DNA of 64,000 bases from Chitinophaga alhagiae (GCF_003568665.1 NZ_QXMH01000003.1:248001-312000), one strand, 5' to 3'. Counted from the first letter of the stretch, positions 27,194-36,021 are shown. A program made the numbers and translations. Notes: generated by a model not told the origin, from the sequence alone.

Positions 27194-30100
27194 TTAAGGT
27201 TGCTTGGGCAGCATTTCACCAGCATGTACGGCCATGAGCACCGGCACCTGGTAAAGTATGTACGCCACATCCGCCGCGTTCATGTTCTTCTTCCAGAACA
27301 CCTGCAGGTCATCTTTCCGCTGCTCCTGCTTTTCCACATCGTCTCCCTCCAGCCCGTTGGCATTCAGGTCTTGCTCAATGGTGGCGTTGCCCACCGGTAT
27401 AAAAGCGCCGGCGGGGGAATTGGGCGGCATCACATCGTTCCAGGCCAGGTCATTCCATACTTCAGGTGTTTCACCGTCCTGGTCAATATCCAGCCCATAG
27501 CGCGGCTCACCCGGGCGCTCTTTGATGCAGAAGAACCAGCCGGGCTTGTCTATGTCCGACTGCGATTCTCCGGTACCGCCCAACGCTTCTGTAACGGTGA
27601 GGTCAAAACCAAAGAAGTAGAGGTCTGGTTCCACGCGCGCTTCATACAAGGGAGATTTCACCTTGTTGCGCGGCGGCTTTTCTTTTTCGCTCTCCGCCAG
27701 TTCCGCCAGCTTGCGTTCTACCTTGTTGTTGATGTTGCCCTGGTCATCTGTTTCCCAGGCCGCCTTATGCGCGTAGATCACGGCGTTGGGGTATTTCTTC
27801 AGCAGCTCGCCCCGTATCACCAGCACCACTTCTTCCTCCTTGTCCCCGGCCTCTTCCCGGTTGTCATGATCCCCCAACCCGGAGTTTTTAGACCAGCGGT
27901 GAATGGGCGGTATGTCTTTGAGGTCTTCTTTCAGCTGCTCTTCCGTTCTGTTCTTGTCATCAAAATACCCTTCCACATCCCAGAACTGGCGGAAGTAGCT
28001 GCCGCGCTGGTCTGTAGGGTATTCCCGCCAGAGCAGCTCACGGGAGAACTCGTGGTTCAGGCCCAGCATGTAGGACTCAATGAACCGCTGGTTGGTTTCC
28101 ATCAGTGAAATGGTGTTCTGGCCAATGAAGTTGAGGTTGGGCAAAAAGTTCTCCTTGCTCATTTTCTTCAGCGGCTCATACATGGGCAGGTCTATTTTGG
28201 GGTATTCCATCACTTCCACAAAATCTTCCACCAGCGCCAGCCGGATGCGTTCGGGGATGTGCAGCCCGCTGAACACATGTTTGGGAATGGTCAGTTTAGG
28301 ATCAAGCGCCTTGAAGGTAGTATCTACCGCGGCGGCCATATTGATCTTTGGCCGCACCGACACCACGCCCAGCTCTTTGGCGGTTTGCACCATGCCCAGC
28401 GATTCTTTCAATGCCAGCTTGAACTTCACGGCCTCCACGCTGTCTGTTGCGCCCACCGTGGGTTTAACACCGCCACCCGGCTCGCTCAGCACAAAGTCCG
28501 GGCTTTTGGGCATATCGTCTACCGCATCCGGCGTTTGATTGTTTTCAGATACAGCATCCGCAAACTGTACGGCCTTGCTCCACTTGAATATATACGCCAG
28601 CAACAGCGCCAGCCCGGCGGTAACAATGCCCAGCAAAGCCGTAAGGCCCAGTGAACCGGCCGCCAGCATGAGGAGGAAGAGAAGGATGATGGCAATAATG
28701 AGCGCCCATTTGAGCCAGGGCCATTTGCGCATGAGGTCCAGTATAAACGGCGGGATGTTTTTAGGCATCATATCATCTGCCACTTCGTTTACGGTGGGCA
28801 ATGTTTCAGGCACCACTTTGGGCGGCGCTATCACTACCTGGCCGTCGTTCACGCGGGTTACCAGGTTGTCTGGCCGCGCCTCACCGGTGAACACGGATTT
28901 TTTCATGGCCCTGCCGCCGGGGCGTATCACCTTGCGCATTACCGGCGAGGTCAGGGAACGGGTGATCACGCTCTGGTCTACCTGGTGCTGCACGGTAACA
29001 CCAGCCGCCGCATCCAGCACGCGGCGCTGCACCGGCGCCGTGAGCAGCAACGCTTTTTCAGCGGAGAACTGCACGGTGCTTTGCAGGTGTTGCCGGTACC
29101 AGCTGCTAGAAATGAGGCGCGCAAAATGCATGTAACGTAATTTGCGGTTGGCCTCCAGCACGTCACCCACCTGCTGCCAGGCGGCTTCCATATAGGCTTC
29201 CTGGTTTTCCTGCACCACCTTTGTACCGTAACCGGCAGAAACGCGCCAGCGCGGGTCAAGGTTGAGCTGGTGTACCCAGTTCTTGTTCTGCGGTATGTTG
29301 CTGCCGTTGCGGTTGGTGAGCAGGCGGTCTGTGAGCGCGTGCCAGCGGCCGTAGAGCGGCGGGGTAATGAGCGGGTCCGGATTTGTTTTGATGTCCGGGT
29401 CGAGGTCTGCGGCGGCGTTGGCGTCTTCCGGTTTCTTTTCGTAATAATCATCCGCCAGGTTGATGAACGCCGCCAGGTCTTTCTGGAAAGGCTGCGGGTA
29501 GCCGTTCTGGTCCCAGTTGTCATACTTCAGCACGTCTGCCTGGTCTTCCGACGTCATGGTGGCAAAGGGCACTTTCAGCGCCCCGCCCAGTTTGAGCACG
29601 CCGTCCAGCTCGGGATCGGTGATGCCCCGCAGGTTACTACCGGGGTACTGCACGTCTATATCCCGGCGGCCCACCCTTTTGTCAACAGGCTGCGGTTTGA
29701 GGAGGCGCACCAGGTATTCGAAATCTCCCACATCGCCCGTGCGGAAAAACCAGCGGTAATATACCGGGAAGTTTTCCGGCTCCGGCCGGTTGTTGTAATT
29801 GCCCCAGGCGGAAAAGGTGGCGTGGGGCATGTCCGGGCCCGCGGGGTCAAGCCCCAGCCCTGCCAGGCGGCCGGTCTCGAACGTGGGTATCAGAAAGGCA
29901 TGGTATGCGGTGTTGTTATCCAGTTGCATGGGGCACAGGAGGCGGGAGCTGGCCAGGTCAGGGTTGCGGTCCATCACAGCCTGGAAGGCCGCGGCAATTT
30001 TTCCGGTGTCTGACTCCACGATCTTCTCCGGCTGGTCCATCAGGCTTTCGCTCACATGCACATGCGCCCAGGCCCACAGCTGGTCTGCCGGTGGAAATTT

Positions 30101-30559
30101 GGCGGCGGCGTTCTTTACCGTGATGTAAGAGAGCGGCTTGCCCTGTATGTTCTTTGCTTCCTCAAACTCCCCTTCCTTGATCACCACCAGCGCCAGCCAG
30201 GGCCGCAGCCGGTCATTCCCGGGCGCGGCGGGCGTATAGCGCCAGGGAAAACCTTCGTCATAAAATTCGATGTACGGCAGATAGTTCGGTTCGTAGTCCG
30301 TGATCCAGTTCATGGGGTCATGCTTGATCACCACTTTGGCGTCTATACCGATGATATCTCCGGGGCCGTACAGCTCCACATCTTTCGAAAACACTTCAGA
30401 CGCGGCACCGCCGTCCGGCTTCTCAATATCCAGCTTGAAGTCTACCTTTATTTTGGCCCGCACCTTCACGCCGGCGTCATTGTCCGCAGCCACGATCTTG
30501 TTGGCGATGCCCTGCCGCAGCCAGGGAAGAAAGGTATAATTGGCGATTGTATAACTCAT
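27194..30559 (-). CDS. Giant-operon protein 3 (1121 aa) with central two-helix membrane segment
   Basis: A 1121-residue protein without signal peptide. The N-terminal region includes FPWRYTPAAPGNDRLRPWLA (104-123) leading into LVVIKEGEFEEA. Residues about 610-665 hold two adjacent hydrophobic helices (WALIIAIILLFLLMLAAG, then ALLGIVTAGLALLLAYIF) that could form a membrane hairpin with both large halves on the same side. The C-terminal half has several acidic and proline-rich segments, a tyrosine/tryptophan-rich block (RELLWREYPTDQRGSYFRQF) and ends with YILYQVPVLMAVHAGEMLP. It overlaps the 1142-residue gene by 4 bp and precedes the 1868-residue gene by 22 nt. It is the only clearly membrane-associated member of the operon and may anchor the others. 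No known family was recognised. Confidence 0.75.
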   Translation of the reverse strand: MSYTIANYTFLPWLRQGIANKIVAADNDAGVKVRAKIKVDFKLDIEKPDGGAASEVFSKDVELYGPGDIIGIDAKVVIKHDPMNWITDYEPNYLPYIEFYDEGFPWRYTPAAPGNDRLRPWLALVVIKEGEFEEAKNIQGKPLSYITVKNAAAKFPPADQLWAWAHVHVSESLMDQPEKIVESDTGKIAAAFQAVMDRNPDLASSRLLCPMQLDNNTAYHAFLIPTFETGRLAGLGLDPAGPDMPHATFSAWGNYNNRPEPENFPVYYRWFFRTGDVGDFEYLVRLLKPQPVDKRVGRRDIDVQYPGSNLRGITDPELDGVLKLGGALKVPFATMTSEDQADVLKYDNWDQNGYPQPFQKDLAAFINLADDYYEKKPEDANAAADLDPDIKTNPDPLITPPLYGRWHALTDRLLTNRNGSNIPQNKNWVHQLNLDPRWRVSAGYGTKVVQENQEAYMEAAWQQVGDVLEANRKLRYMHFARLISSSWYRQHLQSTVQFSAEKALLLTAPVQRRVLDAAAGVTVQHQVDQSVITRSLTSPVMRKVIRPGGRAMKKSVFTGEARPDNLVTRVNDGQVVIAPPKVVPETLPTVNEVADDMMPKNIPPFILDLMRKWPWLKWALIIAIILLFLLMLAAGSLGLTALLGIVTAGLALLLAYIFKWSKAVQFADAVSENNQTPDAVDDMPKSPDFVLSEPGGGVKPTVGATDSVEAVKFKLALKESLGMVQTAKELGVVSVRPKINMAAAVDTTFKALDPKLTIPKHVFSGLHIPERIRLALVEDFVEVMEYPKIDLPMYEPLKKMSKENFLPNLNFIGQNTISLMETNQRFIESYMLGLNHEFSRELLWREYPTDQRGSYFRQFWDVEGYFDDKNRTEEQLKEDLKDIPPIHRWSKNSGLGDHDNREEAGDKEEEVVLVIRGELLKKYPNAVIYAHKAAWETDDQGNINNKVERKLAELAESEKEKPPRNKVKSPLYEARVEPDLYFFGFDLTVTEALGGTGESQSDIDKPGWFFCIKERPGEPRYGLDIDQDGETPEVWNDLAWNDVMPPNSPAGAFIPVGNATIEQDLNANGLEGDDVEKQEQRKDDLQVFWKKNMNAADVAYILYQVPVLMAVHAGEMLPKQP

Positions 30560-33500
30560 GCTGCCGGGTTTAATTCATGTTGGGAAATCACCTGCAAGGA
30601 TTCTTTCAGGTTGGGATCTTTCGCTATCTGCTCGTTCATGTATTCCCTGGCCAGGGCTTCGCTGGCAAAGGAAGTGACCGGCCCGTACGCCTTGTTGTTG
30701 GCCATGCTGGCCACGGCGTACGCCGCCTGCCCGGCCACCACTTTATCTGTATACGGATTGAGCTTGGACCTTGTATTGGCAGACAGTACGGAACGTGCGG
30801 CCGCATTACGTTTGAGGAAGTGGGTAAAGAGCAGGGAGCTGAAGAAGGAGAAGAACCGGCGAATGAAACGCCTGAAGTTGTTGTCTACAATGATCAGCTC
30901 GTACCGCACTACCCTGCGCACCGCCCTGCCCGTGCGCACCTGCGCGCCGGCGCCTGACAGCTCAAGGCCGCTCAGTTCTTTCTGGAAAGACGGGCGGGAG
31001 AGTTTCTCTTCATTTTTCATATCCTGGAACTGCGCCATGGCAAAGCTCTCCCGCAGGTCTGCCGTTTTGCTCAAACCGCTGGATGGTTCTTCAGACACCG
31101 TCAGTTTCTTCACATCCGCAGCTTTCTGCGAGCCGACCTTGTTGATGGTGAGGCCCAGCGGCACGTACCGCTGGCTGACCTGCAGCGTGCCAATGGGGTG
31201 CAGCACCAGCTCTTCCGTCTCGTCTATTTTGCGGAGAGATACCAGTATGTGGCTGCCGGCCGGCAACTGCGCTTTCCAGTTGGCCAGCTTGTTGAACTCC
31301 TCGCGTACCAGCGGCATGATCTCGATGGGCGGCAGCGAGGTATTGCGGGTTTCTCCCCAGGTTTCATCAAAGTCTACATCAAAGTCGAAGAAGAGGATGG
31401 AAATAGTACCGGTGCCCTTGGCGCGGTAAGGCGTAGGCCCTTCGAGAGACATGCGTACGCTTACGCTGAACAGCCCTATGCCAAACACTTTTACAGACAG
31501 GGAAGCAGACAGCTGGATGATGAAGTAGAAAGGCGAAAACTGGAACAGCGCGTCAAACGCAATATGGCCTTCGATCTTGCAGGCATCAAACCCGAACATC
31601 AGCTCCGCCTTCACCCCAAACTGCACGGTGTTGGAGGTGACCGCAAAATAACCCAGCACCCGTATTTTGGCCACCGGCGTGTTCACGATGTTGAAAGAAA
31701 GCCTATCAGGACTGGGGAACGGCAGGGGTGGCGGGTTGAACGCCGGGTGGAAGCCGCCGATGCTGACCACAAAATTGGAATCATTGCCCCATGCTATCAG
31801 CAGGCCCATGCCGCCTTCAATGGTCATGAACAGCACCCTTGATTCGTAAAGCGTGGCAAAGAACCACATGCGGCTCTTGTCAAATTCTATAGCGCCAATG
31901 AAGTTCACCTGTAATTGTATGAGCGCCGCTTCTTCTGTTGGCAGCGCAATTTTCAGGATGCCTACAATGGCAATGTTGCCGGGAATTTCTATGATGATGC
32001 CGATAGACACGGAGATGAGGGCGGGCGTACCCCAGCCCAGCTTGGCCATGGGGCCGATGAGGAACTTGCCTTCTTCTATGGGGAAGAACGCGCGCAGGTC
32101 ACTGATGATGCGCGGCGCGTTCTCAATAATATTGGAAGGGAACATCACGCTGTTGATGCCCCCGCTGCGGATGCCTTCCGCCAGTGCCTGCAGGTTCATG
32201 GTGCGGTTGAGGCCCAGCAGGCCGCCCACGCCGAGCAATACGAAGCCGAAGCCGAGTTGCAGGCCGGTGCCGAACTCCGCGGTGATGATGATGAGCAGGG
32301 AGAAACCGGCGGAGCCGTCCGGCATTTTGGTGTTGATGATGCCGATGGCCTTCAGGGAGATCACTTCGCTGAAGGTCAGCTCCAGCGCACCGGCGTATTC
32401 GCCCTTGTCAAAGTCAAGGAACAGGTAGCCGCCGCCTTTGATAACGCCGGCATCTACCGCCAGGCCTACGCCATTGGGCGGCCTGAAACCCATGGCCAGG
32501 TTAACGGGGCCGAGGTTGCCTTTGCCGTCTTGCGGGAAAGTGAAGATGGCCTTGAGGCCTATATTTTCTACGGTGGCTTTCAGCACGCCCAGGTCTCCCT
32601 TGATGGTGGCCGCCAGCTCCAGCGGCAGCTCGCCGTCTTTCGGCTTGAGCGCTATCATGGCGGCATTGATCTCGATGGGGCCTAGCTGTATGTGGGCGGG
32701 CAATTGTATTTCCAGCCCGCCGCTGCCGCCAAAATAAAATCCTTTGGTGGAAGAAAAACCCACGGCCAGGTCAAAGTTCACGTTAATGCCGTCTCCCGGC
32801 AGCAGCTGCGCCAGGAAGCCGTCTGCCCCGTCTGCCTTTACTACAATCTTTCCCTGCTGGATGCCGAACTCGGTGAATACTTCAAACTTGCCCTGATTGT
32901 GGAAACGGGTGCCCGCTTCCGCGGTGACCACGCCTATTTCGAGGCGGCTGGCATCCCGCTTGCCGATGAGGATGAACGGGTCTCGCGCGCCGTTGGCGGA
33001 AAACAGCATGCTGATGGTACCGCTGATGCTGCCGGGCGTACCGCTGTCCAACCCGGCAAACGCCGTAATGTCTTTTCCCGGCCGTACTATAATGCCTACG
33101 CCGCCGCTGAGGTCCAGCGCGGCTTTGATGGCAAGGCTCAGTTTGTCTGTGATCACAATGGTCTCTTCCAGCTTGCCGTTGAGGAACGGCATGATGGCAA
33201 AGCCCGGCTTATCTGCCGCTGTTTCCGGCAGCAGGTAGAGGCCCGCGCCTGCGCTGAGGTCTGCGGGGTTGTTGTCTGATTTAAGGAAATAGGTCTTTAA
33301 GGCCGTAATATGGTCATTGGCGGGGTTGATACTGTTCTCTGTCAGCTTGGCCAGCGCATTGGGCGAAATGGTCTCCATATCCGCGTTAAAGCCCCAGGAA
33401 CGGATCAGCTCCATCAGCGCGGCGCTCCATTCTTCTCCCCGGAAATCGCTCTGGCCCCATTTGAAAGCGTTCTTGAAAAAGACCAATGGATCGGAGAAAA

Positions 33501-33984
33501 GGCTGCCAAAGTCCGCAAAGGCAAACGTACGGCGCAGGTATGCCACACGCCCGGCCTGCGCGGGTATCTGCTCCAGCCTGATAATGCCTACCACTTTCAG
33601 CAACTGCCCGAAGGAGGGCTGGTTCTTTAACAGGTATTCCACCAGCAGGTATTCCAGCAACTGCCCCGGCAGCTCGTTCTTCATGGCCGCCGCCAGGTCT
33701 CCCGCGTTGCTGAGGTTGCCCAGCGCTTCAAACGCGGCCCTGATGGCGGTGATCATCTGCTGCACATCGCCTGCCGCCACGCCTTCATTTTCCGCGCCCA
33801 TGCGTGTAGCCAGTTCCGCTGGCCCTTTCAGGGCGTTGATGGAAGCGGGTACGGCGGCCAGGTCCCAGCCCAGCTCTTCCAGAAAATCACGCAGGGCGCC
33901 GGGAGAAGAGGAAGCGCTCACCAGCGGCTGCATGGCCTTACCCAGCTCTTCCGCCATCACTACCAGGGTGTCTTTTGTTTCCAT
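30556..33984 (-). CDS. Giant-operon protein 2 (1142 aa), beta-rich, DUF6603-like (tentative)
   Basis: A 1142-residue protein with no signal peptide. After a helical first 200 residues, residues about 220-900 consist of dense alternating hydrophobic strands with many glycines. The block LGFGFVLLGVGGLLGLNRT (about 575-595), then NAPRIISDLRAFFP, GPMAKLGWGTP, and later GGMGLLIAWG and VSIGGFHPAFNPPP resembles what I know as DUF6603, but this is from memory and unverified. Past residue 900 the protein is helical and basic (RRFIRRFFSFFSSLLF) and ends with a short domain containing EALAREYMNEQIAKDPNLKE. It starts 9 nt after the first gene and overlaps the third by 4 bp. A large beta-solenoid or barrel-like structure is plausible; function is unknown. 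Confidence 0.7.
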   Translation of the reverse strand: METKDTLVVMAEELGKAMQPLVSASSSPGALRDFLEELGWDLAAVPASINALKGPAELATRMGAENEGVAAGDVQQMITAIRAAFEALGNLSNAGDLAAAMKNELPGQLLEYLLVEYLLKNQPSFGQLLKVVGIIRLEQIPAQAGRVAYLRRTFAFADFGSLFSDPLVFFKNAFKWGQSDFRGEEWSAALMELIRSWGFNADMETISPNALAKLTENSINPANDHITALKTYFLKSDNNPADLSAGAGLYLLPETAADKPGFAIMPFLNGKLEETIVITDKLSLAIKAALDLSGGVGIIVRPGKDITAFAGLDSGTPGSISGTISMLFSANGARDPFILIGKRDASRLEIGVVTAEAGTRFHNQGKFEVFTEFGIQQGKIVVKADGADGFLAQLLPGDGINVNFDLAVGFSSTKGFYFGGSGGLEIQLPAHIQLGPIEINAAMIALKPKDGELPLELAATIKGDLGVLKATVENIGLKAIFTFPQDGKGNLGPVNLAMGFRPPNGVGLAVDAGVIKGGGYLFLDFDKGEYAGALELTFSEVISLKAIGIINTKMPDGSAGFSLLIIITAEFGTGLQLGFGFVLLGVGGLLGLNRTMNLQALAEGIRSGGINSVMFPSNIIENAPRIISDLRAFFPIEEGKFLIGPMAKLGWGTPALISVSIGIIIEIPGNIAIVGILKIALPTEEAALIQLQVNFIGAIEFDKSRMWFFATLYESRVLFMTIEGGMGLLIAWGNDSNFVVSIGGFHPAFNPPPLPFPSPDRLSFNIVNTPVAKIRVLGYFAVTSNTVQFGVKAELMFGFDACKIEGHIAFDALFQFSPFYFIIQLSASLSVKVFGIGLFSVSVRMSLEGPTPYRAKGTGTISILFFDFDVDFDETWGETRNTSLPPIEIMPLVREEFNKLANWKAQLPAGSHILVSLRKIDETEELVLHPIGTLQVSQRYVPLGLTINKVGSQKAADVKKLTVSEEPSSGLSKTADLRESFAMAQFQDMKNEEKLSRPSFQKELSGLELSGAGAQVRTGRAVRRVVRYELIIVDNNFRRFIRRFFSFFSSLLFTHFLKRNAAARSVLSANTRSKLNPYTDKVVAGQAAYAVASMANNKAYGPVTSFASEALAREYMNEQIAKDPNLKESLQVISQHELNPAA

Positions 33985-33993
33985 TGATACCGT

Positions 33994-35169
33994 TTAAACC
34001 GTTGCAAAAAAGTTCGTGTCCGTTTCCACCAGCCCCGTGGTAATGGCGGCGTGTGGAGAGCCGGCATTGGGATGGAAATTGAAGATGATGTTGCCCAGGT
34101 TGGCGGGGTCGCGGTCTGTAATGGGCACCAGCAGCGTGTAGGCATGGAAGCGGCCGCGGCAGATGAGCCTGGAACCGCTTTTCTCGAAACGCCAGTCGTG
34201 CTCATCCAGGAAATCCTGTTTGCTGCTGTACCCCCAGCGTTCATATTCCGGGTAAGGGTGCGCGGGATCAAAACCGCCCACGGTGTCTGACTGGCGGTAT
34301 TTGAAACTGTCCAGCCCGTTCTCCAGCGCCGTCATGCGGTCCGCGGGAGTGGAAGGTACTTGTGACGCATTGGGGAAATTGATGGTGAACGTATAGTCTT
34401 CCGGGCCGGGGTAGCGGAACTGGCGCTCCGTTCCAATGGTGGTGCGGCTGCCGATGGAAATGCCCAGCGGCAGGTTCAGCGGCGTGGTGGCCGCGCGCGT
34501 AATAGTGCGCGGCACCCATGTTTCAATATCCGCTACCGGCACGGGGTCTCCATTGTAAAACGTGAGGCCCAGGTTGTCAAACGCCGTTACCAGTGCGGCG
34601 CGGTTGGCAAAAGCTGTTTTGCTCAGCAGCTTGAACTCGTAGGCCAGGAACTCCCATATACCATAAGCGGTATGCTGGTATAACCCGAAGAAATGCAGCG
34701 GCGCGGTAAGGTTCACATGGTCTCCCAGCGCCTCTTTCATTTTCTGCAAAAAAGCCGTGGCCCTGCCAACATTGCATCCCTTGATGTGGAAGTTGTTGGC
34801 AACGGGCCCGGTGGTGTAACCTATCAGCGTATCGGGAATAGCGATGGAAGTGAGCGTGGTATCAGGCGTGGTGGAATCGGAAGTATGGCGGCCGGAAATG
34901 GCGTCTTCCATCACCTCATAGCCTGTACGCCCGATCTGGTTGTCGAACATGGTGGCCGCCAGGTAGCCCTGCGCATTGGCATGCGTGCCCAGCAGCATGT
35001 CCTGTATGGGCTTGGTAACGGTGGCAGATCCATCTATGTGGCTGATAAATTCCCGCAGGGTATTGCGGGCGGCCGTAGCGGCAATTAACGTGGTGTTTCC
35101 GCGGCGGGTATAGAATGCTCTCAATAAACCGTCGAACGGAGTACCTCCTGGGGCAAACGAATAGTCCAT
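33994..35169 (-). CDS. Giant-operon protein 1 (391 aa), possible caspase-like cysteine peptidase
   Basis: A 391-residue cytosolic protein; the ATG at 35169 is chosen because the upstream extension to 35223 uses a non-ATG start. Two segments look like the catalytic core of a caspase-fold (clan CD) peptidase: MLLGTHANAQGYL, with H63 at the end of a hydrophobic strand, and FHIKGCNVGRATAFL, with C132 at the end of the next such strand, about 70 residues later, followed by VNLTAPLHFFG. The His-Gly position of classic members reads His-Ala here. The second half (about 200-391) is of unknown type, with TFTINFPNAS and a C-terminal CRGRFHAYTLLVPI. It is the first gene of the operon. The peptidase call is an inference and could be wrong. 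Confidence 0.6.
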   Translation of the reverse strand: MDYSFAPGGTPFDGLLRAFYTRRGNTTLIAATAARNTLREFISHIDGSATVTKPIQDMLLGTHANAQGYLAATMFDNQIGRTGYEVMEDAISGRHTSDSTTPDTTLTSIAIPDTLIGYTTGPVANNFHIKGCNVGRATAFLQKMKEALGDHVNLTAPLHFFGLYQHTAYGIWEFLAYEFKLLSKTAFANRAALVTAFDNLGLTFYNGDPVPVADIETWVPRTITRAATTPLNLPLGISIGSRTTIGTERQFRYPGPEDYTFTINFPNASQVPSTPADRMTALENGLDSFKYRQSDTVGGFDPAHPYPEYERWGYSSKQDFLDEHDWRFEKSGSRLICRGRFHAYTLLVPITDRDPANLGNIIFNFHPNAGSPHAAITTGLVETDTNFFATV

Positions 35170-35521
35170 GAATATGTTTTTTACGACATAAGTACACCAG
35201 CCTCCTCTCTCAAGGCCAGCCACAATTATACATTCAGCATAAAAAAATACGCACTTAACTTCGGGGCTGCACTGTTACAAACACGCACCGGTATTACGGA
35301 AAACCGGTAATAAGATCACTCCTGTTTCGGGGCCATGCTGCTGATTATGCTGCTAAACTGACGGTTCAATTTCAGGGTTTGCTGATCTCAGTCTTTCAAT
35401 AAGGGGTACAACAATATGCTGTTCTAAAAAAGTATTGTCATCCCCGGTCAGTCACGAACATACACCGCTGGATGACAATACATAATTACAAAAAAAATCC
35501 GAATTACAAGAAAAAAACTGC
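35170..35521. other. 352-bp region upstream of the giant operon
   Basis: No conserved gene is seen. The right part holds the terminator of the SRPBCC gene (35426-35481). A weak inverted repeat, TATTACGG-AAAA-CCGGTAATA, spans 35292-35312. The best promoter candidate for the giant operon is minus-strand TATAATTG at 35223-35230 (one mismatch to TAnnTTTG, no clear -33), which would give a leader of roughly 45 nt. A strong housekeeping promoter is therefore not evident. Confidence 0.45.
35426..35481 (-). terminator. Intrinsic terminator after SRPBCC gene
   Basis: Minus strand GTATTGTCATCC pairs perfectly with GGATGACAATAC (12 bp, arms at 35470-35481 and 35432-35443) across a 26-nt loop that can extend the stem further, and is followed directly by six T residues (35426-35431). 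It begins 41 nt after the SRPBCC stop and separates that gene from the giant operon on the same strand. Confidence 0.65.
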
Positions 35522-35947
35522 TCAGGCCTTTTCCAGGTAAGCCTTGAGGGAGGTACCAATGATCTCTGTCCAGCCGGCCGCAAAGCTCTCTCTTGCAAAG
35601 TCTTTTTTGGCGGGGAAGGTATGCAGCCCCTCGTGTGTGAGCTTCAGCCGGGTTTGCTGCCCTTCCGGGAACAGCTCAAAGGTAACCACGGAATGGCCCT
35701 GGTACCCTTCGTACACCCAGCTATAGGCCAGCTTTTTATTAACATCCGCCACCAGCACCTTGCATTTGTGCAGGTACTGCTCCTCCTCGCTGCCGCCGTA
35801 AAATTCAAACTCGAACCCCGGCTCGGCCCTGAACTCCTTCAGGTCAAAATACCATTCGCGCATCTGGTCTTTGTCTGTAATGGCTTTCCAGACCTTTTCC
35901 ACCGGCGCGTTGAACGTTCTTTCAATAGTGAATGGTGCAGTTTCCAT
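35522..35947 (-). CDS. SRPBCC (AHSA1/START-like) domain protein
   Basis: A 141-residue single-domain protein, start at METAPFTIERTFNAPVEKVW (ATG 35947). The N-terminal ERTFNAPVEKVWKAITD helix-grip entry, the central LKEFRAEPGFEFEF, the strand with LAYSWVYEGYQG, and the C-terminal helix GWTEIIGTSLKAYLE match the AHSA1/CalC-like SRPBCC family at its usual length. Such proteins bind hydrophobic ligands; specific roles are mostly unknown. It has its own promoter (35983-36015) covered by two operator-like palindromes, so a repressor of the ArsR or TetR type is expected, although none is encoded next to it. Confidence 0.88.
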   Translation of the reverse strand: METAPFTIERTFNAPVEKVWKAITDKDQMREWYFDLKEFRAEPGFEFEFYGGSEEEQYLHKCKVLVADVNKKLAYSWVYEGYQGHSVVTFELFPEGQQTRLKLTHEGLHTFPAKKDFARESFAAGWTEIIGTSLKAYLEKA

Positions 35948-35967
35948 GTTGATGCATTTAATATTAA

Positions 35968-35983
35968 GTAACCGTTTGGTTAC
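35968..35983. promoter_or_regulatory. Operator palindrome 1 at the SRPBCC promoter
   Basis: GTAACC-GTTT-GGTTAC is a perfect 6-4-6 inverted repeat. It covers the predicted transcription start just downstream of the -7 element (35983-35990). Copy 2 lies 26 bp away, centre to centre. Confidence 0.6.
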
Positions 35984-36015
35984 AAATATAAGAGAAACCA
36001 TTTGGTTACACAAAA
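35983..36015 (-). promoter_or_regulatory. Bacteroidota promoter of the SRPBCC gene
   Basis: Minus strand -7 element TATATTTG (35983-35990) and -33 element TTTTG (about 36011-36015) are separated by 20 nt, the standard Bacteroidota spacing. The predicted start is near 35977, giving a leader of about 30 nt before ATG 35947. It overlaps the last codons of the upstream GNAT gene. Confidence 0.7.
35994..36009. promoter_or_regulatory. Operator palindrome 2 at the SRPBCC promoter
   Basis: GAAACC-ATTT-GGTTAC, the same motif as 35968-35983 with one arm mismatch, located between the -33 and -7 elements. Binding here would block polymerase, so repression is the likely mode. Confidence 0.55.
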
Positions 36016-36021
36016 TATTTC

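Noticed and set aside
19694..35169. Giant operon as a contractile injection system or prophage tail cluster
   Set aside because: No sheath, tube, baseplate, AAA ATPase, terminase or portal-like protein is present, and the proteins do not show tail-fibre repeats.
19694..35169. Giant operon as secreted adhesins or type IX secretion cargo
   Set aside because: The proteins lack signal peptides and C-terminal T9SS sorting domains.
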